Assembly (NCBI GenBank): GCA_034509425.1
Contig: JAVTVJ010000075.1
Coordinates: 1-64,000 of the forward strand
Source of the DNA: Eopsaltria australis
Lineage: Eukaryota; Chordata; Aves; Passeriformes; Petroicidae
Direction of reading: 5' to 3'
Length of the DNA: 64,000 nt
The notes beneath the pieces were generated by a model, which saw only the letters and a program-made list of their open reading frames with translations, did not search any database and had not been told where the DNA came from. Positions 27,201 through 42,335 of the stretch are shown here, in pieces. The translations under genes and the position numbers were made by a program. Each line of letters begins with the position of its first letter. Position 1 is the stretch's first letter.

Positions 27201-30200
27201 GTTTGTCCAATTATCAGCAACATGTCTGGTCAGAGATTTGGGTACTACTATATGCCAACTAATTGTTTAAAAAAATGCAGCCTAGAAAAGGAAATTAAAT
27301 TCCAGCTTTTCACACTGTGAAAACATTCACTGAGTTCTAGGACAACAGCTACAGGTCATCTTCTGCTATCTTTGGATAAAGACTTCTTACTGCTTTTATT
27401 AAACATTGAAAAGAATTTAAAAATACAAGATAAATAATGTACTGCTATTTAAAAAAAGAAAGAACTTTGCCATGTCACTAATAAAATTTTACTTGATGTG
27501 TAGTTTGTACTCTAGATAAGGTTTATGTTAGGATATATCTTGCTCTCTGATCCAGTTGTAATTGATGATTATATCAGCAAGAGATATATCCTCAGTATGG
27601 ATATTTTATTTCCTTCCACAAACCCCTTCTTATGCATACAACACCTCAGAATTTCTTTTTACACACAAATATTAATACAGATTCCACCAGAACTGACTTC
27701 ATGATATAGCAAAGACCATTTGGAGGGGCTAAGTGACATCGTATTACTCAGTGTAGTAAATATCCACTGCAAGCTGAGCTGACCAGTACTGACACTATAG
27801 TAAATAAAAGGGAGAAAATTTAGTGAACCTTGCAGCATGTGAAAGGGGAAATTTTTGGAATGCAAAGTTAGAACTTGCTATCTGGAAAGAAGACTCAGGG
27901 CTGATGAATGCATATAAGTTTTACAACTATAGGTGCAGGTCAGTTTGTTGTGTCCTTTGAAGTCTTTTAACTGATAAATATTAATCTTCAACAATCCTGT
28001 TGTCAGTAGAAGTGGAGAAATTAAACATATATTGCTGAAACCCATCATGTTTAAAATCTACAGAACAGAAAGAAAATATTTAGTTTAAAGCAGATTTACT
28101 TATATTCTTAAACATTTGGCACTACTCCTTACTTTATCAAATGAATTGGATTTTCTTTGTGGAGGAAGACTTAAGCCATGATAAAACCAAAGAATACATT
28201 TGGAAACCATTTTTGATTTATCATCTAGGAGCCCTCCTAGATGAGATATTCTCTTAACAAGACACTGCACAAAATACACCAGCACTGTACCAGTATACCT
28301 CCCCCCAGTACAAAAAAAAACCCAACTTATTTAAAGATGTTATGCTTTGGGAATACCAAACCTTTAATTAGAAATCATCAAGTTCAACCAATGAGAATAT
28401 TTCTTTTATATGCATATTCTCTATTTGCAAACTGATAAGCAGTTGCTAGTTTTAAAACCCCAAACCCAAACTAGTATTTCAAGTCTTTTTTTCTGCACAT
28501 AATACTAAATCAAACATGAGTTCTGAGCATTGAACAACCTTTAGACAAGCAGTTAAATGAAGGTCATATAATATTCAAGGAAATAATTCAACAAGATGTC
28601 AAAGAAAATAATTTACTCCTAAACACAAGGTAAGATTGGAATTGCTGGCTGCCTAGCCTAACTATTTGAGCTGTTTCTTTAGTAAGCATATTTTCAAGTA
28701 GCAGTCTGAAATACAATTTATTTCATTGTATTTGGTCACAACTCACCTGTTCCTTTCATCATCCTGTTAGGAAAATTGCTTATTGGAATAGTCACAGAAG
28801 TTAAAGAAAGACAAATGTGGCAGTGGTGCAGCAAACATTTCTGAGGCCTGTTATTATCTAAAAAGAACTTGTTTCAGAGCATTGTTTCATCTGCACACAG
28901 AAACAAAATATCCAATGATAGGCAGAAGTCAGTAAAGCCCCAACTGGAAATAAAAGGTAATTTTTGATGGTGAGGACAATTAACTCTTGCAACAATTTTT
29001 TAAGCAATACTGCAATCGTTTTTATCACTTGGAATCTTTAAATCAAAATGGGTGAGTTTCTAAAAGACAATCTGTTATGCCTCTGTGGGTCAGTGTCTGC
29101 TATGGGAAAACTGAATGAAATCTCTGATCTTTTTTGTGCAAGTCAGACAACATGATTGTAATGGCACCTTCAAAATACATTAGTGTATTCATTTAGCATT
29201 CTAAAATTCAAACTAATATTAATAGGTCTTTTAAAAAATTTATTTCTGTTTTTTAGTGTATTCTGGTCTAAAAATGACTGTCATCTTTGTGACATTGATA
29301 GAAGCAGCATTCAAACACCATTATTTTCTATTGCAATCACTCAAATGCCAAACAGGGAGTGGCTTCTGCCTTCTGCCTTGTTGTTGTATCAGCCACAGGT
29401 AATTTGTAAATAACAGTGACTGGGTACGTCAAAGTTTGTCCTTGTAGCAGAAAGGAGACAGCTGAGGAAAGGAGGCGGGGGAAATTCTGCACAGTCAATG
29501 CCAGTTTGGGGATCTGTCGGTATCAAATTATCATTTCCATTTAGTCTTGTGATTGTAACTTTCATTGTGCATTAGAGCATTCATTCTGCAGCAGTGTCCT
29601 GACACACAGTGAGGGAATCATGATGGTGTGTGACAGAGCAATCAGCAGCTGAGCTGAGCCACTACTGGGGGGCTGTTCTTTACTGGAGCAATGACATTCA
29701 GATTCTGAGAGCCTTTAACTGTGAATAGCTGCAGAGGCAGTGCAGGGACAAGGATGGCAATGGTTTGGAGCTGAAACCTGGACCTTTCCTGCCCACTTTC
29801 AAGTTCTAGCATGCAATCCAGATGGGAAAAGAGAAAAAACAATCTTCCCTGAGCAAAGCAGGCCATCTAGCAGCAGAGGTAATAAGACCAGGCGAAGCAC
29901 CACAGGGATGTACTTGATCAAAGTCAGATGTAGATCAATCTTAGGAGTCCCAGGTGTAGCAATATCTAGTCTAAACCACAAATCAAGAAGATAGTATTCT
30001 TCATACAATCAATGTTACTGCAAATATCCCCATTAAAGAAGATAAGAAGAGATGTTGAGGAAATGTTTCCTCTTCTGTCAATTCTGTCATTAATTTTGCT
30101 GCTTCAATGAAAGCAATGAGGGGTTTTTGTCCCCTGTAATTGTCACAAGAAGCTACTCATTTAGCTATATTCATCAGAACACATTACAGCTCACTGCTGG

Positions 30201-32475
30201 AGGGAAGGAAAGTTTCAAAACTAAAAAATGGCCAACTGCTGTGTAACAGTCTGTCTTCTGTCTGTTGGTGTTACTGGAAAACCCCATCCTAATTATGGCT
30301 GGAGCTTTATATAGTCAAATATACATTTACTTAAAGTGGCTCACTTGCATGTTTCTGTTCTATCCATTCTTTCTACAAAAACCACCATTACATATGTAAG
30401 ATTGTTATGCTAAAGAAACACTTAGACTATTGTATCATCAGAGCTAATTTTATATTGAGCTAAGTCACCTATGCCATTTGCTTATTACCTTTGTCAATTA
30501 CATTTATTAATTGGGAATTTAGCATGTGCTATACAGCAAAATGCATGAAATAATAATTTTTTAATACTGAATACATAAACAGATGGTGACTGTTGAAAAC
30601 CATATATAAATAAAATGTAAAATAACTTATTAATTAGAAAACATACCCCATAAATTCCTTTGCCATCAAAGTTCCTATCTATAGGTTTGTTTGAAGTGAA
30701 TTTTCCTGTTACTGTGATTTGCAATTGTATAGTATTAAGAATTACATCTGAGTTTCTCTAGTTTCAGCTGAAGATACTGCAATAAAGATATTGAAGTCCA
30801 TGAACATCTCTTCATCTTAGGTGTATTAGAAAAAATAATTATTAAATGAATGTGCAGGTAGATAATATGACACTTACTTGAGTAGGAAATAGAGCTTCAG
30901 TTGGTAGAAGCTGTAGTGAATGCAAGATTTACCACCATGATAGTTTTCAGGGGACTGTCCTGGCTTTATTGTTAGTGATGAAAAATCTAATTTCATGGGG
31001 TTTTTTTCAGATTCCAGAAATAAACTGTGAGCTAATCCATCACCCAGCAGACTTTGAAAGACAGTAACTTATTTGTGTTGCGTGGCCTTTAGCTTTAGCT
31101 GACTTCTTACTTTATAAAGGTACAAAATTTTGACCAAAGTTAACCAGAAGGTCATTGTTGAAGGTGCCATTGTTTTGTGCTAGACCATATGTAAAATGTG
31201 TGTCTTCTGGTCAGTGTGTTTGAAAGCCACCACTGAGGGAGACGTGAAGGCTGCAGTAGCTGATAGCACGTGAGGGTAGTAAAAGATATTCCTCAGCATG
31301 GCATCCCTTTTCTGGTATAATTGGCAATGAATGGGTGCAATAATTAAAGAGTCTCAACATTTTCAGATGAAAGAGGTTTTTTTTGTGGTTTTGTAACTGT
31401 GACATTATGATATGTGAAAGTTATGCAGTGTGGGCCTCACATGACATGCTATTAATATTATTATTAGGTGGATTATACTTTTGCCTTAAGCCTTGCCCCC
31501 TACCCCAAATAAGACCCCATTACAACAGAGACTGGACAAATGTGTAGTTTGATGAACCTCAAACAGAAGGAAGGCAGATGAATAAAGTAAAACAAAAATA
31601 AAATTTAAAAAAGAGATTGCTTTTAAAATTTCTTTTTCCTTGGTTCATTTTTCATCCTTCTAGTGCTTAGTTTTTCCATAGACCTTTACTAATTTCAGTG
31701 CCCTTGCTAGTTGTAAGAGCTTACACCAGAAGTCTTTATCATCTGTGGAAATCTTCCATATGAATACTATTCTGTAACACTTTGAACAGGTTATTTTTTA
31801 AGGCAAGTGAATTTGCAATGCTTTCTTTTTCCCATGGCATCTATTCGAATATTCTTCTCTCTAGTTACCATTGCCCTCACCAATCTAAGTTTCCTACTCA
31901 GCTTCTTTGTTTGTTGCTTTGTAGCAAATACAAGAGGGAAAATAATTCCTTGTCTATGATGACAGTAACAGACATGTAGCATCTTAACTATATTGAATTG
32001 CATAAGTAGCCAAATAATATATCCCTATCCAAATAATCCTAAATATTGCTAAAGTTTTGATTTAAATAGATTCAAGCCTATTTCTCTTTCTTTAGCAAAG
32101 TCTCTCTGAAAACCAGCATTCCATGTCTTGGTAATCTTTTGTTTGAAAGAATGTATGTCTTCATGCAAATATCTTTCAAAAACTGCTTGACCAAAGTGGC
32201 TTGCAAGCAGGTTTAGAATTCACTTCACACATTCTGAAGCTGTAACATTCTGACATATTAGTTCAGTTGGGCTCTGAATGGTTCACGACTCTTCATTTTC
32301 CAGCAACTCGATGTTTATGGCGTGTGCTCAATTGTTTTAAGGCATGACTAAAAAGTGTAAAACTGGTCTATGAAATCACTAGTACAGAAAAAATCCTCTG
32401 CTCTGTTGAATTCAATAAGCAGTGTGTATATTTACTTTCTCTGTCTATTACGGGTTTTTTTTAACCTTCTAAGTG
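24238..32475. other. Noncoding AT-rich stretch, no gene seen
   Basis: No recognisable gene. The largest frames (25814-26164 minus, 116 codons; 29740-29994 plus, 84 codons) are overlapped by frames on the other strand and match nothing I know. GC-richer patches at about 26870-27080 and 29640-29900 may be old repeats or regulatory DNA, but I could not classify them. A small AT hairpin sits near 26446-26466 (7-bp stem). Confidence 0.7.
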
Positions 32476-32515
32476 TTTCAGAATTGTAGGGTTGGAAGAA
32501 GTACCTAAAAATACC
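32476..32515 (-). mobile_element. Short CR1 3'-end scrap
   Basis: CAGAATTGTAGGGTTGGAAG followed by AAGTACCT has the antisense form of a CR1 3' terminus (sense: AGGT..CTTCCAACCCTACAATTCTG). Only about 40 bp is recognisable, so chance similarity is possible. A T16 run follows at 32553-32568. Confidence 0.4.
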
Positions 32516-35500
32516 AATTTTCTGTATGCAAACTTTGTGGTGCAGAAAACACTTTTTTTTTTTTTTTTATGTGGAAATGTAGGTCTCTACAATAATTACA
32601 GCTTTGCAAAGCAATCCACTGAATTTTACCTACTTCCTTGAGACCACTGAGAGAGAGGAAAAATAGGGAAAAATAGCCCATCTCTAGTCAACATCCTGCA
32701 GTAGAGAAAATAAAAACTGAACAGAGCACTGTAAATTGGAGTTTGAGGACAAAAAGACATAAAAATCTGTTTCCTTAGAATAGCACATACAAAAATACTA
32801 TTTCTTCATGGGCTTCTTCAATCTGTACATCATGAAACCACATTGAAATAAATCTTTGAAATAAATTTCTCCTTTGGACGCTAACAGCTTTTTCAAATAA
32901 TCTGTTTTCCTTAATGATGAGAGAGGTACAAACTTTAAGAAAACCAGCAGATGTTTAATGGCCATTTTAAGCTAATTGTATTGACTGTATCCTGTTGAAC
33001 TGAAGAATTGTCTCCATTAGAATTCACTTGTATAACATTCAGCCTTCACTGACATTTTCTGTATTGGCAGTGGAATTTCCCTGATCATTTAGATAACTTA
33101 TAAAGTGAGATGTGTCAGATTCCCTTTTTGACTTCAACTCTCCCCAGTTGTGAGGAAGACATAATAACTAAAAAGAAAAATAAAAGGAATTGTATGAGTT
33201 GTAGTTTTCTTCTATAAAATCTGCTTTTCAGTTGTATTAAAAGTGTCGACATTGACTAAATGGAGAAAAAGATTTTCTTTTCATGATAGGTTAAAAAAAA
33301 TTGAATGCAAATGCATTTTCAGTTTCAGTACAGGTAGAAAGTGTGATGCCTAGTTTTACAGTGCTCTGCTAAGCAGGTATGAATGCATCACTCGAAATGG
33401 TGTCTAATATTCCACAGATGGCAATTACTTCCAGAGGAATGGCTAGGGACTTAATTAAAAAGGCTGAGAGTTAGCAAAGTAAAATGCTGCAGAAGCACAT
33501 GAAAAATCTATACATTATGCAAGGGACTCCATAGAATATTTAGGAAGCTAAAAGTGTCTTTTTACATTTTCCTTTCATTTCTGCACAAAAGGTTTACTGT
33601 AAAATAAAGGTTAGTTATGCCATGTTTAAAATTATATTTTAGCTAACTGAACCTGCTACACAACAAAGCAAAATATATTTGACTGCACAATATTGATTTT
33701 ACATGAAAGCACATCAGTTAGTGAAATGCAAAAACCAATAAAACATCACCCCTGGCTGGGATAGATATCTCTAGATACAATTTATTTTTACATTTAAACC
33801 AATTATTGGGCTTGTTGCATTTAAAAATGTGCACCATATATCCTTTCAAGGACTTTTTTATTCAATCAAATCAATTGCATTGATCTCCATATTCCATATT
33901 AAACACCAATCTTAAATTAAAGCTGACACATTTTGAAGGCCAAAGTACAAGTTTCTATGCAGAAATAAATTCTACAAGGCTTTCTTTGTGTGTTTTTATG
34001 CCCAAACATGAATACAAATATTGATTATGTTTTAACACACAATTTATAAGCTATTTCAATGCTTATTTCTTCCTAAAATTTTTTCAATAGTAATACAAAC
34101 TTACAGAAACAGAATGCTCCCTGAAGTTCTTTCTGTTGCCCTGGAATATGATGATCGTTTTCATAAATAATTAAATGACAGAATGGAAATAAATCCTTAG
34201 GCATAATTGTTCATGAAGAATCTATGACTAACAGGAAATACAACTAACATACCACTTGTTGAAATGCAGATATAGGAACAAGATTTGTTTCTTTTGAACA
34301 TGCCATCAGAACAGTTAATATTGACCTTGAGCCTGACCAAGTTGTTTTCTCTCCCAAATGGTGTCTACAAAGAGAGGAAGCAAGATTGTAAATTCAGAGA
34401 GGCCATTCACATGGACTCAGCTGTTATGCATAGGACTGGTGCTAAGTATTCTCATGGTCTTTGTCCATTGATGATGGGGCAAAACTCCAATTTTGGACAA
34501 AGAAACCAGTGTGTCTTTACCCAGCTGTCTTTTCCCCTTACGGTGTCACCTCTCTATGCCTGGTAGAAAAACAAATGTGCCACTTGAAAGGGGCTTCTCA
34601 CTTCTCCCTGGCTCATCAGTTTCCCAACTTTTAAAGCTCTATTGACATTGTTTGTACTTTGGAATCTCTATCTCCCAATAGTTTTCAATTAGCTTTAGAT
34701 GCATTATTCAACTCCCTGAAGCTTTCCAGAGTTTACACAGAGTTTGCATAAAAGTAAAATGGAAGAATCCAGACTTTAGAAATATTATCAGATGTTCAGA
34801 ATGTTCACTGTCCTGTTCACACCTCTCCATCTCTTTGTATTGCTGTGTGCATATGTTGCAGCCAAATGAACAGCATAAGAACCAAGGAGGGAATTTGTCA
34901 AATACTCCAAATAGCTGCACATCACTACAGATTATGACTGCTTGGATTTAGGGAACATTTTTTTGGCTGAGGAAACATTCCAATGGGATAGATTAATCTG
35001 TGTAAACCACACAGCTCAGCTGAAACTGCTGTTCAGCATTCTAAATTGCCACCTTCGTCTTCTTTCAGCACAAAAATGTGCATTTCTTCCTATAATAAAG
35101 ATATTTTATAATAGCAATAAGGCAACTCCAGGGTGTGCGGTTATCACGAGATAATCATACCCTGGAGGGATTGCAGATACTTGGCTGTGCCTCATAACAC
35201 CCCATGTGTGTGTTTATCTCCTGATAACCCTACTCTCTTTTGTATCTTATTGCCTAATTATCCTTTGCTAATGCAAAATACTAATTTTTTTGTCTGAAAC
35301 AATATGTGCAAGAATGCATTGCTAACAATCACTGGAGGACATTGACAAATAATGCTGTCACTACTTTGTACTCTCTTCCAGCCAGAAATTTACATAAAGA
35401 ACCAACTTTCGATATTTTTTTCTAAACCAATTCAAATTCTTTAAGGCAACATCAACTAAAATATTGGAAGCAGGACAAGTAAATATCTAAAAATTCCATG

Positions 35501-38359
35501 TATATTCTTACATGTGATTTATATAGTTTTACTTACATAAAATACCAAATTTCTTTTTATGTATTTACATCTCTTAACATTTCTAATTCTAATACACAGA
35601 AGGTAGTTTCTTGACTGTTGCTCATGGATCCTGAAGGGGGTCTTAGGATCCCCATCTGATATTTATCTGAAGATAAATTTTATTTTATTTAATTTCTACA
35701 TAGGGAGTGATAGCTGTGTTTCAGATACCATTGGGAGATATTCAGAGAGAGTAAAGATTCTGGACCTCTCTTAAGGAGAAAGAACTTTTGCTCATTGTAA
35801 CATGCAACAAATTAGTTAAACCTGTTTTCCACTGATGCTGAAGTTTCAGATGTGAAATGCTCACAGATAATGTTCAGTAGCTCCTTAGTTGGATCAATGC
35901 CATAAAAATCACACGTAATTACAATTCATTGAAAATAAGCAAATTAAATATTGGTTTTAATTTTTAACTGATAGACTTATTCTGCAATTTGAGTGTGACT
36001 GTTATAAAACATTGTAGAAGGTAATCTAACACATAAAAATAGTATGTATAAGAATTTGTCTTTTCATCTTTTAACAAAAGGTGGATCAATGGAAAATCGG
36101 TTACTGGTCAACTTACAATCTGACATATCAAGATGACACTAAACTCCATGAAATGTAGAAGAAAAAATGCCCACAAAATGCAAAATGATTGGTTAATCCT
36201 AGAGTTTAAGTTATACAGGCTTCATCATTCTATATTAATAATATTACTGAATGTTTATTACACATAGTGTATTCATATGTCCAAACACTGTATGAGTTTT
36301 AACTAATTTCAAAGGTTTTTTTTTTTTTTCATAGACCATTATAACAGATTAGAAATAGAAACTGTAGACTATTCAGTAATGACAGAGAAATGCAATGTAA
36401 GATTTTATGCAAACAGAAATAAGACAAACAGTACAATATTTTTAGAGAAATTCATTTGGTACAAAGCCAAACAATAAAAAATGCAATTCTGAGAATCCAC
36501 AATATGACATTTTATATATCTATCTTATATACGTGTGTCTGTGTTTGGTTTATGTCAATGTAGGTAACGTGCATTTTTGTTTTTATCTTGTGTTTTATCA
36601 TATATCATTATTTTCCATACTGTTTGCAGTGAACAAAATTCTACTTTTAATAGCACCACCTGTGTAGATTTGCAGGCTTTGGACTCTTCCTTCCTTTGTT
36701 GTGAGCTACAGTTAATTAGATCAAGATTTTTTCCTTTTAGAAAATCTATTTTTACATTCTGTTTTTATGTTAAATTGCTTTCATGTTCCCTGTCCTCCCA
36801 CTCAACCAGTTCTTCAGAAATGCAAGTATGTTTATCTCTCTTAACATTGCTTACAGATCTCATTTCTCAATCCTTTGATTATTTTAGATGACCCTCTCTG
36901 AATTCTAGCTTCCTGGTGCCAGTGGAAGAGAATTGCCTTAATACAGTTCTCCTCAGAATTTTCTAGCTCTGCGGCTGCCTTGCCTGTGGCATTCCTGGCA
37001 GCCCTTGCCATGGTGTGCTCTTGGAAAAGGAATCAAGGGGCATATTCCCAATGAACATATACCAAAAAGAATTATAAAAAAACCCACTACTAATACAGGA
37101 TGATGTTGATATGCAAAACCCACACTAATCATAGCAGCTGCCGGTTTAGAACAAAGATCTAAGCTCACAGTCTCTTTATTTTAATAGAAATATGCCTATA
37201 TGTGAGGCAGGAAGAGGCTCAGAGAAAGCTGCATGCACTAAAATTAGAAGGATTGTCCCCTACAGTAACCTCAATGATATTATTATTATTATTATATTTT
37301 ATTATTATTATATCCTTGAATTGATGTGAATGTGCTGCTGTGAAGATGTCCTTCATAAGACATAGCTAGTAAGAGCTTTACAAATAAAGAATAATCTATT
37401 ATGTTAGCCCTGTCTTGAATTCCCTCCTTTTTTTATTATTTATGTCATTAAAATTCTTCTTAGCCTTTTAAATGGACATCAATTTGCCAGCAGTCATAGA
37501 AATCACTCTGAAGAGCCAGACAAAAAGTTTTGTGCCCTAGAACATGGTGGGAAATCTACCTGAAATCTTGATCAATTGGAAACTGAAAAGAATTGGACTT
37601 CAGTTGCTACAGTCAGACTTTCACCTGTTGTATCACCTTTCTTGGAGACTTTTTCTAGCCTTTATCTTGAGACACACCTTACTGACAGACAGCAGGATTG
37701 CTCCTCCTCCACAGTAATAACCTTCCTCCTGCCAATATTAACATTAGCTTTCAGCTAATATATAATTATGACTAAATGAAAATAGTCCAACCACTTCTAG
37801 AGAAAATGTTTATTATTAAAACTTTTTCATGTGCATTATGAAAAAAATGTATATGAAATATTTGACTTCAAAGAACATTATAATGCGTGTGTAGCTGTGC
37901 AGCTCTTCTGTAATTTTATTTTAACATCAACAAAGATTTAGCATGACTTTTTCTTACCTAAGCAATGGAGGCACAATGACATAATAAAGTCGCTTATAGT
38001 AATTTTTAGTGGAGAAGCCCTGTTTTAACACATGCCATTGTCCATGGTCTTTTTCATTCTGTAGAGTAATGGATATATTAAGAGTTAAGCCACATATTAT
38101 TTCTCTGTGATCAAACAATTCTTCTCTTTGATGAATTAAACCAATGACTAAATAATCTTCCATGCTAAAATAGAGAATGTTCTGTCTCCAGTTTTTTGTT
38201 TGTTTCTCAGTTTTGCATTAAAAAGCCATTGTACTTAAATCAAAATAAAAAGGAGAAAATTATTATTATTATGTAATTCCATAAGTTGAGACAGCTAAAA
38301 GATCTTATATTTCATCATTAATTCACCCCAATGATGAGTATTTGAAAACAGTCACTGTG
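32516..38359. other. Noncoding AT-rich stretch, no gene seen
   Basis: Contains a T16 run (32553-32568), a T14 run (36316-36329) and an ATT microsatellite (37276-37313). Frames at 34285-34566 (+, 93 codons) and 36577-36891 (+, 104 codons, Ser/Cys/Phe-rich) show no recognised family. Nothing else could be supported. Confidence 0.7.
37276..37313. repeat. (ATT)n microsatellite
   Basis: About twelve ATT/TTA units interrupted once by ATATTTTATT. A second short ATT run lies at 38259-38273. Confidence 0.85.
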
Positions 38360-38720
38360 TTTTATGTCGACTTCACTGCAGAGGATGCATGTGAAGAATC
38401 TTGGGCCAGTTGAGCCAGCACTGAGTTTGTCTCACAAGTACATTTAAGGCACAATGCAGACAAGCCTTTACCCAAGACAGTTCCACTTTGATCAGGAGGT
38501 CTTCTGGATCACATTCACAGATCCCATCGCATGCTCATTTCCATGACCCTGTAAGAACTTAAAATGGTGTAAAACTGTCATGGCACTAAGATCTATCTCA
38601 TAATAATTTTAACTGATAGCATTTGCATGCCTAATGAGAGTTTACCATCTTCTTGGCTACTGATAAAGTCCATTTCTTGTTGAAATACACATTCTCATTT
38701 ACACTGATCAACAAGTATTC
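38360..38720. promoter_or_regulatory. Candidate conserved noncoding element (weak)
   Basis: Balanced-composition block with a consensus POU octamer ATTTGCAT at 38621-38628, directly followed by GCCTAATGAG (homeodomain-like), and with CpGs at TGTCGACTTC and CCCATCGCATG. No protein frame stands out. Regulatory identity is inferred from texture only. Confidence 0.2.
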
Positions 38721-41700
38721 ATGATCAAGACCTCATTATCAAAGGCTGAAAAAAATTGTGGTTACTACTTAAAACTGGTATAAACAGCTGCAGAAAGAAA
38801 GTCAGAATGTCTGATGGACTATGAAAAACACCTGAAAAGGCAAACTGAATGTGTGCAGCATATTCTATGGTTCTAAGAAGATAAGAAATATTATGTTCAA
38901 AGAACAGCATCTCTAGTCATCATCAAGTAACCTAGCCGGATTTCATCTGTGAACACAATTTTTAAACTAGGATCTCTTTTCACTCTGTTAACTTTAAAAT
39001 ATCCATTTTCTCAGATTAAATGCCTTAATGAGGATACTGACAAAGTCTATAGACCCAAAAGCTTCAGTGCCACAGAACATAAATAATTATGCTTTTAGAT
39101 GCCATTGGTAATTGAACCTTAAAACAAATGGCTGGTCCTCCTGTAAAATCTCAAGCATATTTCAGATAGAACTAGGAAGTTGGGGATATACACAAGGAGC
39201 AGATTCTTGCCTCTGTGACACTGTTTAATTCTAAAGTCATTTGCAGTCAGGATCTCCTGACTGCAAAAAATAGATTTAATGAGAGTAATAGCAATTTCTT
39301 AAACAAATTTTTTAATATTTCCTCTTCAGTGTGAAAAATTAATTTTGAAATATCTGAGTTTCTCAACTTAAAATGTTGCATTGATCATCATTGTTAATAA
39401 AAGGTTATTTTAAAAGAGTAAGACGTCCTTATCAAGGTCCTTCAAAATAGACAACTATAAATTTCAACTCAGCTGAACACCAATATGTACTTATCAGCTA
39501 ACAACAGGAAAGACACCAAAAGAGACACAAACACACATAAAGCTCACTTAGATTTGCCAAGGATGGCTTCTCAGTTTATGTTTTTACCCTCGAATCCTGC
39601 AGTAAAGCTATGCTCCCCTTAGGAATGTTGCTTCAGGTTCCATGTGGTGAGGATTTTTCTCCTGTATTCTGTTATCTTTACATACTTATACTGTGCTGGC
39701 TTTATTTCAACAAGGCACTTAAGCATGTATGTAAATCCATTCCTTCCACAAATATATGTGACTTTGTCCTTAACTGTAAACGTATCCTCATGCTGAATTT
39801 CCTTTAGTGAAATGTAAGCATTTGTTGAGGTGCTGTTGTAGAACAAAGAACCAGTGAAGACATTGCTGGTCTTAGAGATTACAATCAGGGCCTTACCTAG
39901 GTTTTAAGAAATTAAAGTCAATAGAGTTTCTGAAATGAATGAAAGACACCAAGACCAAATTCTGCCTCAAAAATTGTAGTACTGTTACTGTGGTTTTCAT
40001 ACCTGAAGGAAGAAAAGTCAGACTGCTAAGTAAATAATTATAAATTAAGACTAAATTAGGATTACTGAGCTAGCCTTAAAAAATCCCATTCTGCATTGCA
40101 ATAGGTATAACTCTGGGTAAAACTCAGTCTTTTCTTCTTCTGTGGCTCCAAATTTTGCCAGTACTCCAAATATTATTCATTCTTTTACTAATATTCATTT
40201 ATGTACATTTCCAATCACATTTTCATCCTTCATTGCTCTTAGAATCAGCCCAGAGACTGGATATGTTTTTCAATAGAGTTCCATACACATGGTACAAAAA
40301 TGCTCATGTTTTCATCACTGTTCCTACTCATGCTTCAAAATGCAGACTTGCTTACCTCCAGGGATTGCCAGAGAGCTTCAGCTCTTGTGGATGCATGATT
40401 TTCACAGCAGATATCCTGAAAACATTAGAGTTCATAGAAACCACAGAGATGCTATGATTCCTTGAAGAGATGTGGCCAAACCACATTCCTTTGAGTGAAA
40501 AGTGATTCCTGGTGAGACAAATATGGTCTCAGAATAACAAAACCAGTATTACAAAGTTTAAAAAAAAATTTTAAAAACCCCAAATCCCCAACTAAACAAA
40601 AACACAAAAACCCAGAAAACTGTTTCTAAAAGTTATGTCACACATTGATTTTCAAATCACTTAGAGGAAAAGAAATAAAATTAATTTTGCACAACACTGC
40701 CATTTATAACTTTTCAATAAGTAAATGAGTGGTCAATGAGAAATGCTGCCCATCTGCTCTCTGCTCCATTGGCATTTGCTAACTCAAGAGTGGAACCAGT
40801 TGCTCAGATGAAAAGATGGGGGAGGGGGAAAACATGAACAAATACAGCAAAAGGGAATTTCTGTTCCAAATTAAACTCTGTAGTTAAAGAGTTTGAAACA
40901 TTTTTCAAAATATGGATGTTTCCTTTAATTCCTAGGATTCACTGGCTTGACCATACTGGAGAAATTTCAGCATGCTGAAATTTTTCTGTAGTTTTTGTAG
41001 TGTCTGGAATGACTTTCTACATTTTTAAAAGGATTCACTTCTGCATCTAGGATCAACATCCTTTTGTTTCCTGGAACAACTGCACCACAACCTGAACTGT
41101 CATTCACAAAGCTTATTTGGCTTCCCAGCCTAAGATTATTTTTGAACCCTTCTTTCACTAACATTTTTGTTCTTGATTCTTGCTCTATTATATTAAGAAA
41201 TAGATGTTTGCCATGTTTAAAGGCTTCATCTGATTATGCCTCCTTTTTTATCCACCAATTGTGTCTGAGAGAGGATTAAAACCTATGAATGTCAGACCTC
41301 CTTGGACATGTTATTCATCATTGCAGTTATTTTTTGCATAGAAGTCTTCAAACTAGGATGTGCTTGTCTGTGTAAAGTGAGGTTTAGGACATATCCATTT
41401 CAGAGAAAACTTTTGAAAAGAAAATTACCTTTTCTTGAGCAGTGCAAAACCATTTGCACCCGTAATTTCTGTGATTCATTTCTTTCAGTATTTCTTAATA
41501 AATGAAAACATAAACAGTTATTGCCAAGATCACTAGGCATCAGAATAAAATGGGAGTCGTATTCTAATCCCAGAGGAAAACCTTGTTTACATGATGAAAC
41601 CCTTGCAGTGGAAATCTTGGGAATCTTGGTGGGTTGAATCTCTCATTGTCAGAACTTTCAACAAAAGAGCAGCTGCAGCTACTGAAAGCATTAAATAAAA

Positions 41701-42335
41701 ATTACCAACAAGCTGTCTTACCTGTGTGCACTCCACAGAAAGGAAGGGCAAACATGAGCAGGTAGTGCTTGTACATCAGTCAAAACTATGACAGCTACCG
41801 TGTAACATCTGACAACACTGACATGTGCTGCACTCCCTAAGATATTCCTCTAACTGAACCATAAAGAGACAAATAAATTAGTTACAGTACCTTTCCTGTC
41901 AATGTCCTATCTGGCAGGCTCCTCACACTGTTGATTAGCATTCTCTGAAGTGGTTCATCAATACATTTACTTTCAGAGGAAAAAAAAAGCATGCTGAATT
42001 ATTTTAAGAAAAACCAGCAAAATAAGGAGTACCTGATTCCTCATGATCACATATACATTTCTAGGAAAAGGACAAACAAAAATCAGTATGATGCTTCTCT
42101 ACTAGTCAAACAGATCAGATTTTGTCTTCATTCATCTGCTGTTTGGCAGATGAAGCTCTCTTAACCAAATCAGTATTCCCACATAAGAAAAAAAATAAGA
42201 TGATCAGCCACTACCTGTGAGATTTTGCCCATCTGTCTGCTGTCTGACACTAAGCCAGCACAATATTTTCCTGTAATACTTTATTTTTTATAAAATATGT
42301 ATTCTTGTTAGCGATTTTTCTTACTCTTTTTGCAG
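38721..42335. other. Noncoding stretch, no gene seen
   Basis: Includes an A/C-only tract at 40560-40620. Frames at 39610-39807 (+), 39619-39846 (-) and 40155-40457 (+, 100 codons) overlap or lack motifs. The stretch ends in a pyrimidine-rich run, TTTTTCTTACTCTTTTTGCAG, that abuts the next feature. Confidence 0.65.
40560..40620. repeat. A/C-rich low-complexity tract
   Basis: AAAAACCCC, AAATCCCC and AAACAAAAAC words, nearly free of G and T for 60 bases. Confidence 0.6.

Noticed and set aside
37276..37313. Regulatory AT element
   Set aside because: Plain ATT microsatellite.
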